The position numbers and the translations under genes are program-made. The notes beneath the pieces were generated by a model. It saw nothing but the letters and a program-made list of their open reading frames with translations, ran no database searches and was not told the origin of the DNA. 64,000 bases of DNA from CAJINA01 sp964636125 (GTDB lineage: Bacteria > Desulfobacterota > Desulfobacteria > Desulfobacterales > CAJINA01), in the NCBI GenBank assembly GCA_964636125.1, contig CAZWPX010000010.1, positions 32,085 through 96,084 on the forward strand, read 5' to 3'. Positions 8,093 through 16,149 of the stretch are shown here, piece by piece. Position 1 is the first letter of the stretch. Every line of letters starts with the position of its first letter.

Positions 8093-8377
8093 CTACCGGT
8101 GATGTGCTTTCCCGGGACTCAGGGTCACCAGGGTAGCACCCCACCCCCCGGCCGCGGGCGGGGCGTCGGAGAAAGAGACGACCTGCGGGTGCCTGTTTAG
8201 AAAATCGCGTACACCCTTTTTCAGGAGGCCCCGGCCTTTGCCGTGAACGACCCTGACGGAGAGAATGCCGGCCCGGATGCATTCTCTAAAATAATTGTCC
8301 AGCAGGTCCGCCACTTCGGAGGGCCTGAATAGATGCAGGTCGATGACATCTTCTATGGGGATGACAACGGGCTCCAT
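8093..8377 (-). CDS. Small Smr (MutS2 C-terminal-like) domain protein
   Basis: 94 residues covering one Smr domain. Family landmarks are DLHLFRPSEVADLL near the start, VRVVHGKGRGLLKKGV in the middle and WGATLVTL at the end. The DLHxF and HGKG motifs are the putative nuclease or nucleic-acid-binding residues of Smr. Stand-alone Smr proteins of this size are common in Desulfobacterota; a role in mRNA or branched-DNA cleavage is known for some relatives only. The ATG at 8377 was chosen because homology begins at once with VVIPIEDVIDLH, but its ribosome site is poor. A TTG 14 codons upstream, preceded by GGAGG, is a plausible alternative. It is divergent from plsY and convergent with rseC. Confidence 0.75.
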   Translation of the reverse strand: MEPVVIPIEDVIDLHLFRPSEVADLLDNYFRECIRAGILSVRVVHGKGRGLLKKGVRDFLNRHPQVVSFSDAPPAAGGWGATLVTLSPGKAHHR

Positions 8378-8437
8378 GCTGTTGACAATAGCATACGCCG
8401 GGTCGATCAAGAAACCCAAATGTGAAGGAAACCTCCC

Positions 8438-9070
8438 ATGCTGATTATCGGCGGCCTTTTGCTCACCTGCTGTGCCTATTTCCTGGGTTCGATCCCTTTT
8501 GGCCTGGTGTGGACCCGCCTGTTTACGACCATTGACATTCGAAAGGCTGGCAGCGGGAACATTGGGGCGACCAATGTCCGCCGGTTGGCTGGCAACCTGC
8601 TGGGTGCTTTGACCCTGGGCGGCGATATTCTGAAAGGAGCCCTGCCTGTTTTGCTGGCCCTGGCTGTATTTCGGGGTGAGGCCAGCGGGCTGGCAGACAC
8701 GTTGACCGCCTGTGTGGCAACAGGCGCCTTCGCCGGTCACCTGTTTCCGGTGTACCTGGGAGGCCAGGGCGGCGGCAAGGGGGTTGCCACCGCCCTGGGC
8801 TGTTTTCTGGTTATTTCGCCTGCTGCAACCGCACTCGCAGGCCTGCTGTTTGTCGCGGTGGTGCGGATCACCCGGAAGGTTTCTACCGGATCTCTGACAG
8901 CCTCAGTGCTGCTCGCACCTGCAGTATGGCTGATGACCGATTCTGGTATTTATGCATTTTGCGCACTGGGTATGGCGGTCATGATTTTCGTGCGCCACCG
9001 GGGGAATATCGCCAGGCTCAGGGCCGGGACCGAACCGACCCTGGGCGCCCAGGACCCGCCGGCTGCCTGA
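8438..9070 (+). CDS. plsY: Acyl-phosphate:glycerol-3-phosphate acyltransferase PlsY
   Basis: 210-residue polytopic inner-membrane enzyme that transfers an acyl group from acyl phosphate to glycerol-3-phosphate, the first step of phospholipid synthesis. The three PlsY signature motifs are visible: LGSIPFGLVW with SGNIGATNVRRLAG, the glycine-rich GGQGGGKGVATALG loop, and the later KVSTGSL segment. About five hydrophobic helices are evident. The ATG is preceded by AAGGAAA. It diverges from the Smr gene with a 60-bp spacer and is followed 50 bp later by a radical SAM gene on the same strand. The C-terminal extension (EPTLGAQDPPAA) is hydrophilic. Nothing unusual. Confidence 0.92.
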   Translation: MLIIGGLLLTCCAYFLGSIPFGLVWTRLFTTIDIRKAGSGNIGATNVRRLAGNLLGALTLGGDILKGALPVLLALAVFRGEASGLADTLTACVATGAFAGHLFPVYLGGQGGGKGVATALGCFLVISPAATALAGLLFVAVVRITRKVSTGSLTASVLLAPAVWLMTDSGIYAFCALGMAVMIFVRHRGNIARLRAGTEPTLGAQDPPAA

Positions 9071-9120
9071 ATTCAGGCCGTGATTGAACCCTGCTTCCCG
9101 GATAACCCGTAAGGGATATT

Positions 9121-11091
9121 ATGAAGACCATCTACTTTCTCTCACTGAATATGATCCAGTTTGTACCCTATGCCTATGGGTTTTTACGCAGCTATGCCGA
9201 ACAGGACCCGCGCATTAAGGTCAACTATCTCTGGAAAGAACCCTTCTGCCGGGTAGAACCGGTGCATGATCTGGTGGCGCAGATCAAGGCACCCGATTTT
9301 CTGTTTCTCTCGTGCTATGTATGGAATTTTAACCAACAGATCGAGGTGGCCACACGGGTGAAAGAACACTACCCCGCCTGCCGGGTCATCTGCGGTGGGC
9401 CCCACATTCCCAATGACAGCCGTGGGTATTTTAAAAAATTTCCCATGCTCGATATCCTGGTCCACGGGGAGGGCGAAATTCCCGTGCTCAGCCTGTTACT
9501 GGAACTGCTGGAGAAACGACCGGATTTTTCAAGAATTGCCGGAATCAGCTACCCGGACGCCGGGGTCAGTGTACAGACTGCGGAAGGTGGCAAACTTGGC
9601 CGGGACCTGCCGGTCCCAAGTCCCTATCTGAACGATTTGCTGACCCCGTTCTTCGCTTCGCCGGACAAAGCCAACAAGATCGCACTCTGGGAGACCAATC
9701 GGGGTTGTCCGTTTGCCTGCTGTTTCTGCGACTGGGGGGTCAGAACCACCAACAAGGTTCGACGGCACTCTTTGGATCGGGTGAAAACAGAAATTGCTTA
9801 CTTCGGCCACCACAAGATAGAAGATATTTATATCACCGATTCCAATTTTGGTTTGTTTGAACGCGATCTGGAGATCGCCCGGGCCCTGGTGGCCTGCCGG
9901 AAAACGTACGGATATCCCCGGAGAGTGCGGGTACAGTTCGCCAAGAAAACCAACCATACCGTGTTCGAAATCTCGCGCCTGCTCTTTGAAAACGATATGC
10001 TCTGGGGTACCACTTTGTCCATGCAGAGTGTGGACATAACCGTGCTGGAGGCTATCAAGCGGCCCCGGGTCAGTATCGGCGACTACCAGAAGACCAAAGC
10101 GAAGTACAGCGCTCGCAATATCCCCACCTATACCGAATTGATTCTCGGCCTGCCCCGGGAGACCAGGGACTCTTTTGTCCGGGGGATCTGCACCCTGTTC
10201 GAGATTGGTATGCACGATGATTTCAGGACGTTTGAGCTGGTGTTGCTGCCCAACGCCCCCCTGGCCCAGCCCGCCATGCGGGAAAAATACGGTCTGCACA
10301 CCCGCTTTAAACCCATGCGGCGGCCGGATGCCGGCTGCCAGACCGAACAGGTGGAACTGGTTTTCGGCACCCGGGCCATGCCTCCGGCTGATTGGGAAGC
10401 GGCTTTTATATTTTCGGAAATGGCCCAGGCACTGCACAATGGGGGCTATACCCGCTTTCTCTCGATCTACCTGCACAACACCGGCCGGCTCTCCTACCTG
10501 GAATTTTACAGCGGACTGCTGGCCTGGATGCTGGGCCGGGATGACGCAGCGTTGACAGCGTTCGCCCGGGTCAAGCGCCTCATTCGTGATTTTTACGAGG
10601 ACCCGTTCATGCCCCAGATCAACCGGGTTTTAACCCAGCCGGATATGGCCGCATTCCTGGCTTCTTTTAACCCGGGGCGCAAGGGCTGGCAGCTGTGGAC
10701 TTACATCTGGCTGTGGATTGCCGAGCATAAAAAGGAATTTTACCGTCTGCTGGCCGAATTTCTAACAACCCGGGGGGGTAACCTGGTTCCTGAACTTGCA
10801 GATCTTCTACGTTACCAACAGGAGATCATGCTGGATGCTGATTATGACCCGGCGGTCGGGAAAGAAGGTACCTATGCCCACACCTGGCACGACCATTTCT
10901 TCAAAGGGCAGCCCCTGCAGGAGAAAGTGCAGACCCTCTTGTACCGGGACACCCACATGGGTGCCTCCTATCAATACGCGCTTGCAAAGCATGACCGTAT
11001 GAAATTTGTGACGGCCGCCATTGGCTTTTCCTATCCCTACTCAAAATTCAGGCACTTTTTTCACCAGCCCCTGAAAACGAGTGTGCTGTAA
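9121..11091 (+). CDS. Cobalamin-binding radical SAM enzyme (putative class B methylase-like)
   Basis: 656 residues. Residues 1-140 form a B12-binding-like Rossmann domain (VICGGPHIP, DILVHGEGEIP). The radical SAM core follows with the cluster motif C196-PFA-C200-CF-C203 in GCPFACCFCDW, then the core strands TDSNFGLFERDLEIA and ELILGLPRETRDSF. The last 230 residues are a helical domain rich in aromatic residues without a recognised fold. Enzymes with this pair of domains use cobalamin and S-adenosylmethionine to methylate unreactive carbons or rearrange substrates in natural product, lipid or cofactor pathways. The substrate is unknown. Its placement between plsY and the convergent ispH-ubiA gene hints at lipid or isoprenoid modification, but that is weak evidence. 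Confidence 0.82.
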   Translation: MKTIYFLSLNMIQFVPYAYGFLRSYAEQDPRIKVNYLWKEPFCRVEPVHDLVAQIKAPDFLFLSCYVWNFNQQIEVATRVKEHYPACRVICGGPHIPNDSRGYFKKFPMLDILVHGEGEIPVLSLLLELLEKRPDFSRIAGISYPDAGVSVQTAEGGKLGRDLPVPSPYLNDLLTPFFASPDKANKIALWETNRGCPFACCFCDWGVRTTNKVRRHSLDRVKTEIAYFGHHKIEDIYITDSNFGLFERDLEIARALVACRKTYGYPRRVRVQFAKKTNHTVFEISRLLFENDMLWGTTLSMQSVDITVLEAIKRPRVSIGDYQKTKAKYSARNIPTYTELILGLPRETRDSFVRGICTLFEIGMHDDFRTFELVLLPNAPLAQPAMREKYGLHTRFKPMRRPDAGCQTEQVELVFGTRAMPPADWEAAFIFSEMAQALHNGGYTRFLSIYLHNTGRLSYLEFYSGLLAWMLGRDDAALTAFARVKRLIRDFYEDPFMPQINRVLTQPDMAAFLASFNPGRKGWQLWTYIWLWIAEHKKEFYRLLAEFLTTRGGNLVPELADLLRYQQEIMLDADYDPAVGKEGTYAHTWHDHFFKGQPLQEKVQTLLYRDTHMGASYQYALAKHDRMKFVTAAIGFSYPYSKFRHFFHQPLKTSVL

Positions 11092-11151
11092 GGCCCAATT
11101 CCACACACGTAAAAGTCAATGCCCGACGTGACAGGCGGGTTCAGATCATAT

Positions 11152-12882
11152 TTAAGCACACCAGGGGAGGATAAAGGCCAGCAGGCCGGTGAAGACGAAC
11201 AGGGATTCTGTGATGAATTCCAGGCGGATACCCGACATGATCCGTCCCCGCTGATGGGCAATCGCCACCGGTAAAAAGAGCAGGGGGCACAAGGAGAGCA
11301 GGTAACCGAACCAGGGGACCAGTCCCAGGCTCCCGGCTGCAGCCAGGGTCATGGCGCCGGTCATCAGCATTGCTTTGAGCAGAGCCCGTGTGTAGTTCTC
11401 GCCCAGGGCAATGGGGAGGGTCTCCTTGCCGACAATGCGGTCACCCTGGATATCCAGCAGGTCAAAGAAAGCGGTTCTGACGAAGACCATGCAGGTGGAC
11501 CAGATAAATACAAAAACTGCAGCCAGGGGTATGACTTCGGGATGCTGCAAGGCGGGCAGAATTGCGGCTACCACACCCCAGGCCACCGCGATCAAGACAG
11601 TTTTGGAGCCCGGGATGTCTTTGATCCGGTGGTATCGGAGATGCTGCATGCGGGCCGGCACCAGGTTGAGGTTGTACGAGAGGCCGGTAATGCTCATGGC
11701 CAGCAGAACTGCGAATGGCAGCGGTCCCAAAGAATACGCCCTGGCCAGTCCCGCCCCACCGGCCAGAATGGCCAGCATAGCCAAAAGGTACCGGTTGCTG
11801 TCATAAAACCGGGCCCGCACCGGGTCATTGTAGTGGTCTGATTTCTTACCAGTCAGGTTGTTCAGGATGTGCATGGAAAGCACATATAAGATGGCGATCA
11901 TGACATGGGGAAAGCTTTGCGGCGCATCCAACAGGCGGGTGCAGGCATAGCACAGGCAGCCGGCGCCCAGGGCTACATAGATGTTGGTCAGCAGCAGGGC
12001 TCTTTGCAGGTTGAACAGCGCCAGCTTCCACCCGGACAGCCGGCTGGCGGGGATCATCTCCAGTGCCCGGCAGATCCTGCGGATGATCCAGTTGGGTGTC
12101 GATGCACCAGCCGTTACACCAATGGTTTTGGCGTGGGCGAGGGTTTCCAGGTTCAGTTCACTTTCCGATTCTATATGGTAGGTGGGCTTTCCGGTTTGGC
12201 GGGCAACTTCGGCCAGCCGCACGGTGTTGCCGCTGTTGTGCCCGCCGACTACAATGATAGCATCCACCCGGCTGGCCAGTTTACTGATGTCCGCCTGGCG
12301 TTTACTGGTGGAGTCACAGATCGTATCGTAGACTTTATAGTGCGGCCGATGTTTGGCTGCCCATTGCTTGACGGTACTATAAAACTCGATATTCTGGGTT
12401 GTCTGGGCCACAATGATGGCCTGGTCAAAAGAGGGCAGGGCGGTAAGCTCTGCCAGGCTGCTGACCACATGACCCTGGTCACCGGCATAGCCTTTCAGGC
12501 CGATTACCTCAGGGTGGTCACTGTCGCCGATGATAATTGAGGCATGCCCTTTCTGGGCATGTTTGCGGATAATGGTCTGGACCCTGATGACCCGCGGGCA
12601 GGTGGCGTTGATGACGTTAAAACCGGCGGTTCTAAGGTCTGCCTGCGCATCCGGCGGGACACCATGGGCCCTGATCAGGGTCGTACCGGAGCCCGCCTGG
12701 GGGATTGCTTCCAGGCTGTTGATTCCTTTTTCCTTGAGCAGGTCCAGGACCTGGGGATTGTGGATCAAGGGGCCATATGTGCTGATGGGCTCCGGCTGGC
12801 TGCCGGGTGCCTCCAGGACCATATCCACAGCTCGGCGGACTCCCATGCAGAAACCGGCCGTTTTGGCGATGATGATTTTCAT
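11152..12882 (-). CDS. ispH: IspH-UbiA fusion: HMBPP reductase with a UbiA-type prenyltransferase
   Basis: 576 residues. The N-terminal ~285 residues are IspH, the [4Fe-4S] enzyme making IPP/DMAPP in the MEP pathway. The three cluster cysteines appear in GFCMGVRRAV, NATCPRV and DTICDSTSKRQ; catalytic-region motifs HPEVIGLKG, AQTTQN and GGHNSGNTVRL are intact. The C-terminal ~275 residues are a polytopic UbiA-like domain with several hydrophobic helices and the second Asp motif DLLDIQGDRIVGKETLP; the first Asp-rich loop (NNLTGKKSDHYNDP) is less canonical. The start at 12882 has AAAGGCAG upstream and puts IspH's conserved N-terminus first; an upstream in-frame extension (to 13020) is unlikely. 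The fusion would couple prenyl precursor supply to a membrane prenyl transfer, perhaps quinone-related. Last gene of a minus-strand run. Confidence 0.87.
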   Translation of the reverse strand: MKIIIAKTAGFCMGVRRAVDMVLEAPGSQPEPISTYGPLIHNPQVLDLLKEKGINSLEAIPQAGSGTTLIRAHGVPPDAQADLRTAGFNVINATCPRVIRVQTIIRKHAQKGHASIIIGDSDHPEVIGLKGYAGDQGHVVSSLAELTALPSFDQAIIVAQTTQNIEFYSTVKQWAAKHRPHYKVYDTICDSTSKRQADISKLASRVDAIIVVGGHNSGNTVRLAEVARQTGKPTYHIESESELNLETLAHAKTIGVTAGASTPNWIIRRICRALEMIPASRLSGWKLALFNLQRALLLTNIYVALGAGCLCYACTRLLDAPQSFPHVMIAILYVLSMHILNNLTGKKSDHYNDPVRARFYDSNRYLLAMLAILAGGAGLARAYSLGPLPFAVLLAMSITGLSYNLNLVPARMQHLRYHRIKDIPGSKTVLIAVAWGVVAAILPALQHPEVIPLAAVFVFIWSTCMVFVRTAFFDLLDIQGDRIVGKETLPIALGENYTRALLKAMLMTGAMTLAAAGSLGLVPWFGYLLSLCPLLFLPVAIAHQRGRIMSGIRLEFITESLFVFTGLLAFILPWCA

Positions 12883-12979
12883 TCTGCCTTTCGGCACTTT
12901 AGCAGCCGTATTCAAACTCATCGGTTTTGGGTTGTGAGCCCCTTCCAGGGCAACCCGCAGCCGCGCTGGGCCAGGTTTT

Positions 12980-13177
12980 TTACGGGTCCTGCAGCGGGCT
13001 GAGGTAGATGTTGTGATCAACCAGGGCGAGAGAGTGGATGCGTGCTTTTATGAATTTCTGTTCGCCGAATATGTTCATTAATTTTAAACCGTTATCTTCG
13101 GGCTCCACTGAATCCACGGATTCCATGATAAGGGATTTCTCATTTCCATCAACCAGATAGGCGTTTGCTTCACACAT
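12980..13177 (-). CDS. CooT-family small nickel-binding-type protein
   Basis: 65 residues starting MCEANAYLV, then a short SH3-like barrel with LMNIFGEQKFIKARIHSLAL. This matches the CooT family, whose founding member is a dimeric protein binding Ni(II) through the N-terminal Cys2 and serving CO dehydrogenase maturation. Cys2 is present here. Family members are scattered through strict anaerobes, often without an adjacent cooS, as here, so the nickel role is inferred. It starts 9 bp after the DUF3842 gene ends and precedes ispH-ubiA on the same strand. Confidence 0.75.
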   Translation of the reverse strand: MCEANAYLVDGNEKSLIMESVDSVEPEDNGLKLMNIFGEQKFIKARIHSLALVDHNIYLSPLQDP

Positions 13178-13186
13178 TTTTCTTCC

Positions 13187-13603
13187 TCATGTAAGATTGC
13201 TGTTCAGGTTCTCATCAACCAGCGCATCGATCAGGTGCGGCAGAGGGGCCTTCGCCAGGCCCACGATTTCGATATTTTCCTGTGATAGCGGGAGGAGTAA
13301 TTTTTTAGCCTGGCTGGAAGCAATGGCCTGGGCCATGGCCGGTGTCAACTCGCCCATCATGGAATTTGCCATAATGATGCCCACCGGGCCGATAATTATA
13401 TCCGCATTCGCAACGGTACACACAATGGCATTTTCACCCGAGGCGCCCCGGTTTGCACGTGCTTTCAACATCTGGGCGGTGGCGATGGCATTGGTGCCGA
13501 GGGCGATAATCTCAACGTCATTGCCGGTCACTGCCGTGAGTCTCTTGATGACCGCACTGCCAATTCCACCCCCCTGGCCGTCGATAACGCAGATTCGCTT
13601 CAT
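13187..13603 (-). CDS. DUF3842 family protein
   Basis: 138 residues beginning MKRICVIDGQGGGIGSAVIK, a Rossmann-type glycine loop, followed by alternating strands and helices (EIIALGTNAIATAQMLKA, ADIIIGPVGIIMANSMMGE). The whole chain fits DUF3842, an uncharacterised family of anaerobes. A nucleotide- or metal-related role is possible but unproved. The start at 13603 was chosen because the conserved Rossmann strand begins there and AGGGG lies just upstream. A 13-residue in-frame extension (to 13642) is not family-like. It is followed closely by the CooT-like gene, a repeated neighbourhood in my recollection of related genomes. Confidence 0.72.
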   Translation of the reverse strand: MKRICVIDGQGGGIGSAVIKRLTAVTGNDVEIIALGTNAIATAQMLKARANRGASGENAIVCTVANADIIIGPVGIIMANSMMGELTPAMAQAIASSQAKKLLLPLSQENIEIVGLAKAPLPHLIDALVDENLNSNLT

Positions 13604-13709
13604 GCCCCTGCTTTCTGTCTGAAGATTTAATGTCGCCGGCAACGGGTGCCGGGGCCTCCAACCGGGTGACTACCAGATCGTAAAATAAGTGTCAATGCAA
13701 ACAGGCGGT

Positions 13710-14231
13710 TTACAGTTTCCGAATTTTAGCCCGGCTGCGGCGGGCTTTTTTTGAAAGGCGGCGCCGGGGGCCTTTTTTCCGGGTTGTGGGTTTCCAGCCC
13801 TCCCCAGGTTCTTCCTCCAGCCCTTTGGCTTCCATATACTCGACCAGCATCAGCTTTTGTTCGAAAGAGATGGAATCAATGATGGCCGCACCCCTGGATT
13901 CAGAAAATGAGGCCACGTCCCGATCGGAGCTGACCACCAGGGCACCCTCTTTTTCATGGGTGGCCATGGTTTTAATGACCATGTCGGCGGTTTCACCACG
14001 CTGCGAATAGACGACAGCGATGCCCTTGATCCGGTCCCGGTGCCGGGAAAATCCCGGGGCCCCGGTCCCATCGAACACGACGGTAATCTTGTGTGCTTTG
14101 ATCCGCTTATAGCCGGCCAGCAGGTCAACCAGGGCTTCCCGGCCGGCCTGCAGGTCCGTGCGGTCCAGCCGGCTGAGTTCAGCTGACTGACGGATCAGGT
14201 TGTACCCGTCGATGATGATATGAATGGCCAC
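13710..14231 (-). CDS. NYN/PIN-like ribonuclease domain protein (YacP type)
   Basis: 173 residues. The first 125 form an NYN (YacP/Rae1-like) PIN-fold domain: IIIDGYNLIR with the first acidic residue, ITVVFDGTGAPG with the second, ETADMVIKTM with the third and VVSSDRDVASF with the fourth, the expected four-acid metal site of a nuclease. The C-terminus is a very basic tail (about 145-173, rich in RKKGPRRRLSKKARRSR) that could bind RNA or ribosomes. Relatives act as ribosome-associated endoribonucleases in Bacillus. The gene begins 6 bp after parB ends, so it is cotranscribed with the partition genes. Confidence 0.8.
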   Translation of the reverse strand: MAIHIIIDGYNLIRQSAELSRLDRTDLQAGREALVDLLAGYKRIKAHKITVVFDGTGAPGFSRHRDRIKGIAVVYSQRGETADMVIKTMATHEKEGALVVSSDRDVASFSESRGAAIIDSISFEQKLMLVEYMEAKGLEEEPGEGWKPTTRKKGPRRRLSKKARRSRAKIRKL

Positions 14232-14237
14232 GTTGGT

Positions 14238-15143
14238 TTACCGCTTGAGAAGGCTCAGCAGACGATCAAGATCGTCATTGCTGTAGAACTCGATGGCGAC
14301 GCTGCCTTTCTGGTTTTTGCGTTTAATCCGGACCCGGGTCCCGAAGTGGCGGGCCAGATCCTCTTCAATCCCGGTAAAATAGAAGGCATCCGGGTCGGCT
14401 GGTTTGGGTGGTTGTGTTTTAGCAAGTGTCTTGAGGCGTTTGATCAGTTTCTCCGTCTGGCGTACAGACAGCTTTTTGGAAACAACTTCCCGCCAGGCCG
14501 TAATCTGACCGGTCCTGGTTTCGATACCAAGCAGGGCCCGGGCATGTCCCATACTGACCGTGCGGGAGATGATGCTTGCTTTGATTTCGTCAGGCAGCTG
14601 GCGCAGTCTTAAAAAATTGGCCACCGTCGAACGGCTCTTGCCGACCCGCGTGGCCGCCTGATCCTGGGTAAGGTTGAACTCGGTCATCAGGCGGTGGTAG
14701 GCATCCGCTTCCTCAACCGGGTTGAAATCTTCTCTTTGGATATTTTCAACAATGGACATTTCCAGCATCTGCGCATCCGAAAGGCGTTTTATCACCACAG
14801 GCACTTTGGCCAGCCCCGCCATTTTGGCGGCCCGCAGCCGTCTTTCACCGGCCACAAGTTCGTAGCCGTTGGCCTCCCGGCGGACCAGCAGCGGCTGAAT
14901 GATGCCCTGCGTTCTGATCGATTCGCAGAGTTCGGCCAGTTCATCGGCTGCAAAATGTGTCCTGGGTTGATAGGGATTCGGGTGGACCAGTTCAATGTCA
15001 CACTCAATGAAGTCCCGGTTTGCGGTGGACGCTTTTTCCTTGGGTAAAGCCGGGATCAAGGCTTCAAGCCCTCTTCCCAGGGCTAATTTTTTGCGTTTTT
15101 TGGGGGGAGATGCTGTTTTCTTGCTGAGTTTCTGTTTCTGCAT
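14238..15143 (-). CDS. parB: Chromosome partitioning protein ParB
   Basis: 301 residues, a standard chromosomal ParB. A basic N-terminus carries the ParA-contact peptide LALGRGLEALIP. The CTPase/ParB-N domain follows with NPYQPRTHF, GIIQPLLVRR and the GERRLRAAK motif. A helix-turn-helix parS-binding domain comes next (LTQDQAATRVGKSRSTVANF, MGHARALLG), then a short dimerisation C-terminus ending YSNDDLDRLLSLLKR. It acts with ParA in origin segregation and SMC loading. It lies 62 bp downstream of parA. No intact 16-bp parS palindrome was seen by eye in this window. Confidence 0.93.
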   Translation of the reverse strand: MQKQKLSKKTASPPKKRKKLALGRGLEALIPALPKEKASTANRDFIECDIELVHPNPYQPRTHFAADELAELCESIRTQGIIQPLLVRREANGYELVAGERRLRAAKMAGLAKVPVVIKRLSDAQMLEMSIVENIQREDFNPVEEADAYHRLMTEFNLTQDQAATRVGKSRSTVANFLRLRQLPDEIKASIISRTVSMGHARALLGIETRTGQITAWREVVSKKLSVRQTEKLIKRLKTLAKTQPPKPADPDAFYFTGIEEDLARHFGTRVRIKRKNQKGSVAIEFYSNDDLDRLLSLLKR

Positions 15144-15205
15144 GCAGTACCTTTAGTCCGAGCCCCGGGCGATATCCGGACCGGGATTCCGGCAAAATAC
15201 CGGAC

Positions 15206-15964
15206 TCATTGATTCATGATTTCGCGGGCGAGTTCAAAATAGCTTGTGGCACCGGCTGATGTGGCATCATATAGCAAAATAGGTTTGCCAAAACTGGGTG
15301 CCTCACCGAGACGCACATTTCTCGGTACCACTGTGTTGAACACCAGGCCGTCAAAGTGCTTTTCGGCTTCATCCGCAACCTGGTAGGACAGGTTGGTACG
15401 TTTATCGAACATCGTCAGCAAGATGCCGCCAACCTCAAGATCGGGATTCAGGCCGTTTTTAATCAGGGTCATCGTCTGCATCAGCTGGCCGATTCCCTCC
15501 AGGGCAAAAAATTCGCATTGGAGGGGGATCAGGAGCCTGTTTGCACTGGTCATCGCGTTGACGGTCAGCAGGCTTAGCGAAGGCGGGGAGTCGAGGATGA
15601 TATATTCAAAATCAGAGGCAACCTCCTGCAACAGGTTTTTCAACACAGATTCCCGTCCCTCAAATGCCATCATTTCGACCTCGAACCCGATCAGCTCAAC
15701 CAGGGCCGGGATGACCTTGAGAGAAGGGATCTCGGTGTCCAGGATCAGGGCTTCGGCCGATGCTTCACCGATCATGCCATGATACAGGTTCAGGTCCACG
15801 GATGACTTGTCGATACCGATCCCGGTCGTGGCGTTACCCTGGGGGTCGCAGTCCACCAGCAGGGTTGGTTTTTCTGAAACCGCCAGTGCGGCAGCGAGAT
15901 TGATAGCGGTGGTCGTTTTACCGACGCCGCCTTTCTGGTTGGCAATGCAGATAATGTGTGGCAT
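15206..15964 (-). CDS. parA: Chromosome partitioning ATPase ParA (Soj)
   Basis: 252-residue deviant-Walker ATPase. Visible: KGGVGKTTTAINLAAAL (Walker A with the signature Lys), DCDPQGNATTGIG (A'), YIILDSPPSLSLLTVNAM (Walker B) and the C-terminal VPRNVRLGEAPSFGKP segment typical of chromosomal Soj/ParA. It moves ParB-bound origins by nucleoid-associated ATP cycling. AGGAAA precedes the ATG at 15964. It heads the minus-strand run parA-parB-NYN-DUF3842-CooT-ispH/ubiA and is divergent from an M48 protease gene. Confidence 0.93.
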   Translation of the reverse strand: MPHIICIANQKGGVGKTTTAINLAAALAVSEKPTLLVDCDPQGNATTGIGIDKSSVDLNLYHGMIGEASAEALILDTEIPSLKVIPALVELIGFEVEMMAFEGRESVLKNLLQEVASDFEYIILDSPPSLSLLTVNAMTSANRLLIPLQCEFFALEGIGQLMQTMTLIKNGLNPDLEVGGILLTMFDKRTNLSYQVADEAEKHFDGLVFNTVVPRNVRLGEAPSFGKPILLYDATSAGATSYFELAREIMNQ

Positions 15965-16075
15965 AATTACGATTTCCTATCATATCTGGCTAAATTTGGA
16001 AAGCTTGACCTGCTCTGGCAACATCTTTTGCCGGCCAGCAGGTTGACAATGGGTTCCTACGGGATGATTCTGGAA

Positions 16076-16103
16076 TTGAAACCGGGCAACTCTGTCTTAT
16101 ATT
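16076..16103 (+). promoter_or_regulatory. Predicted sigma-70 promoter of the M48 protease gene
   Basis: TTGAAA (16076-16081), 16-bp spacer, TATATT (16098-16103), each one base from consensus. The predicted start of RNA is near 16110, about 40 bases before the ATG. Confidence 0.55.
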
Positions 16104-16149
16104 GTCAGGATACAGGCTGGGAACATTTTTTGATTATGATGAGGATTGT

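Noticed and set aside
14238..15964. A parS site near parAB
   Set aside because: No intact 16-bp parS palindrome was found by eye around the genes.
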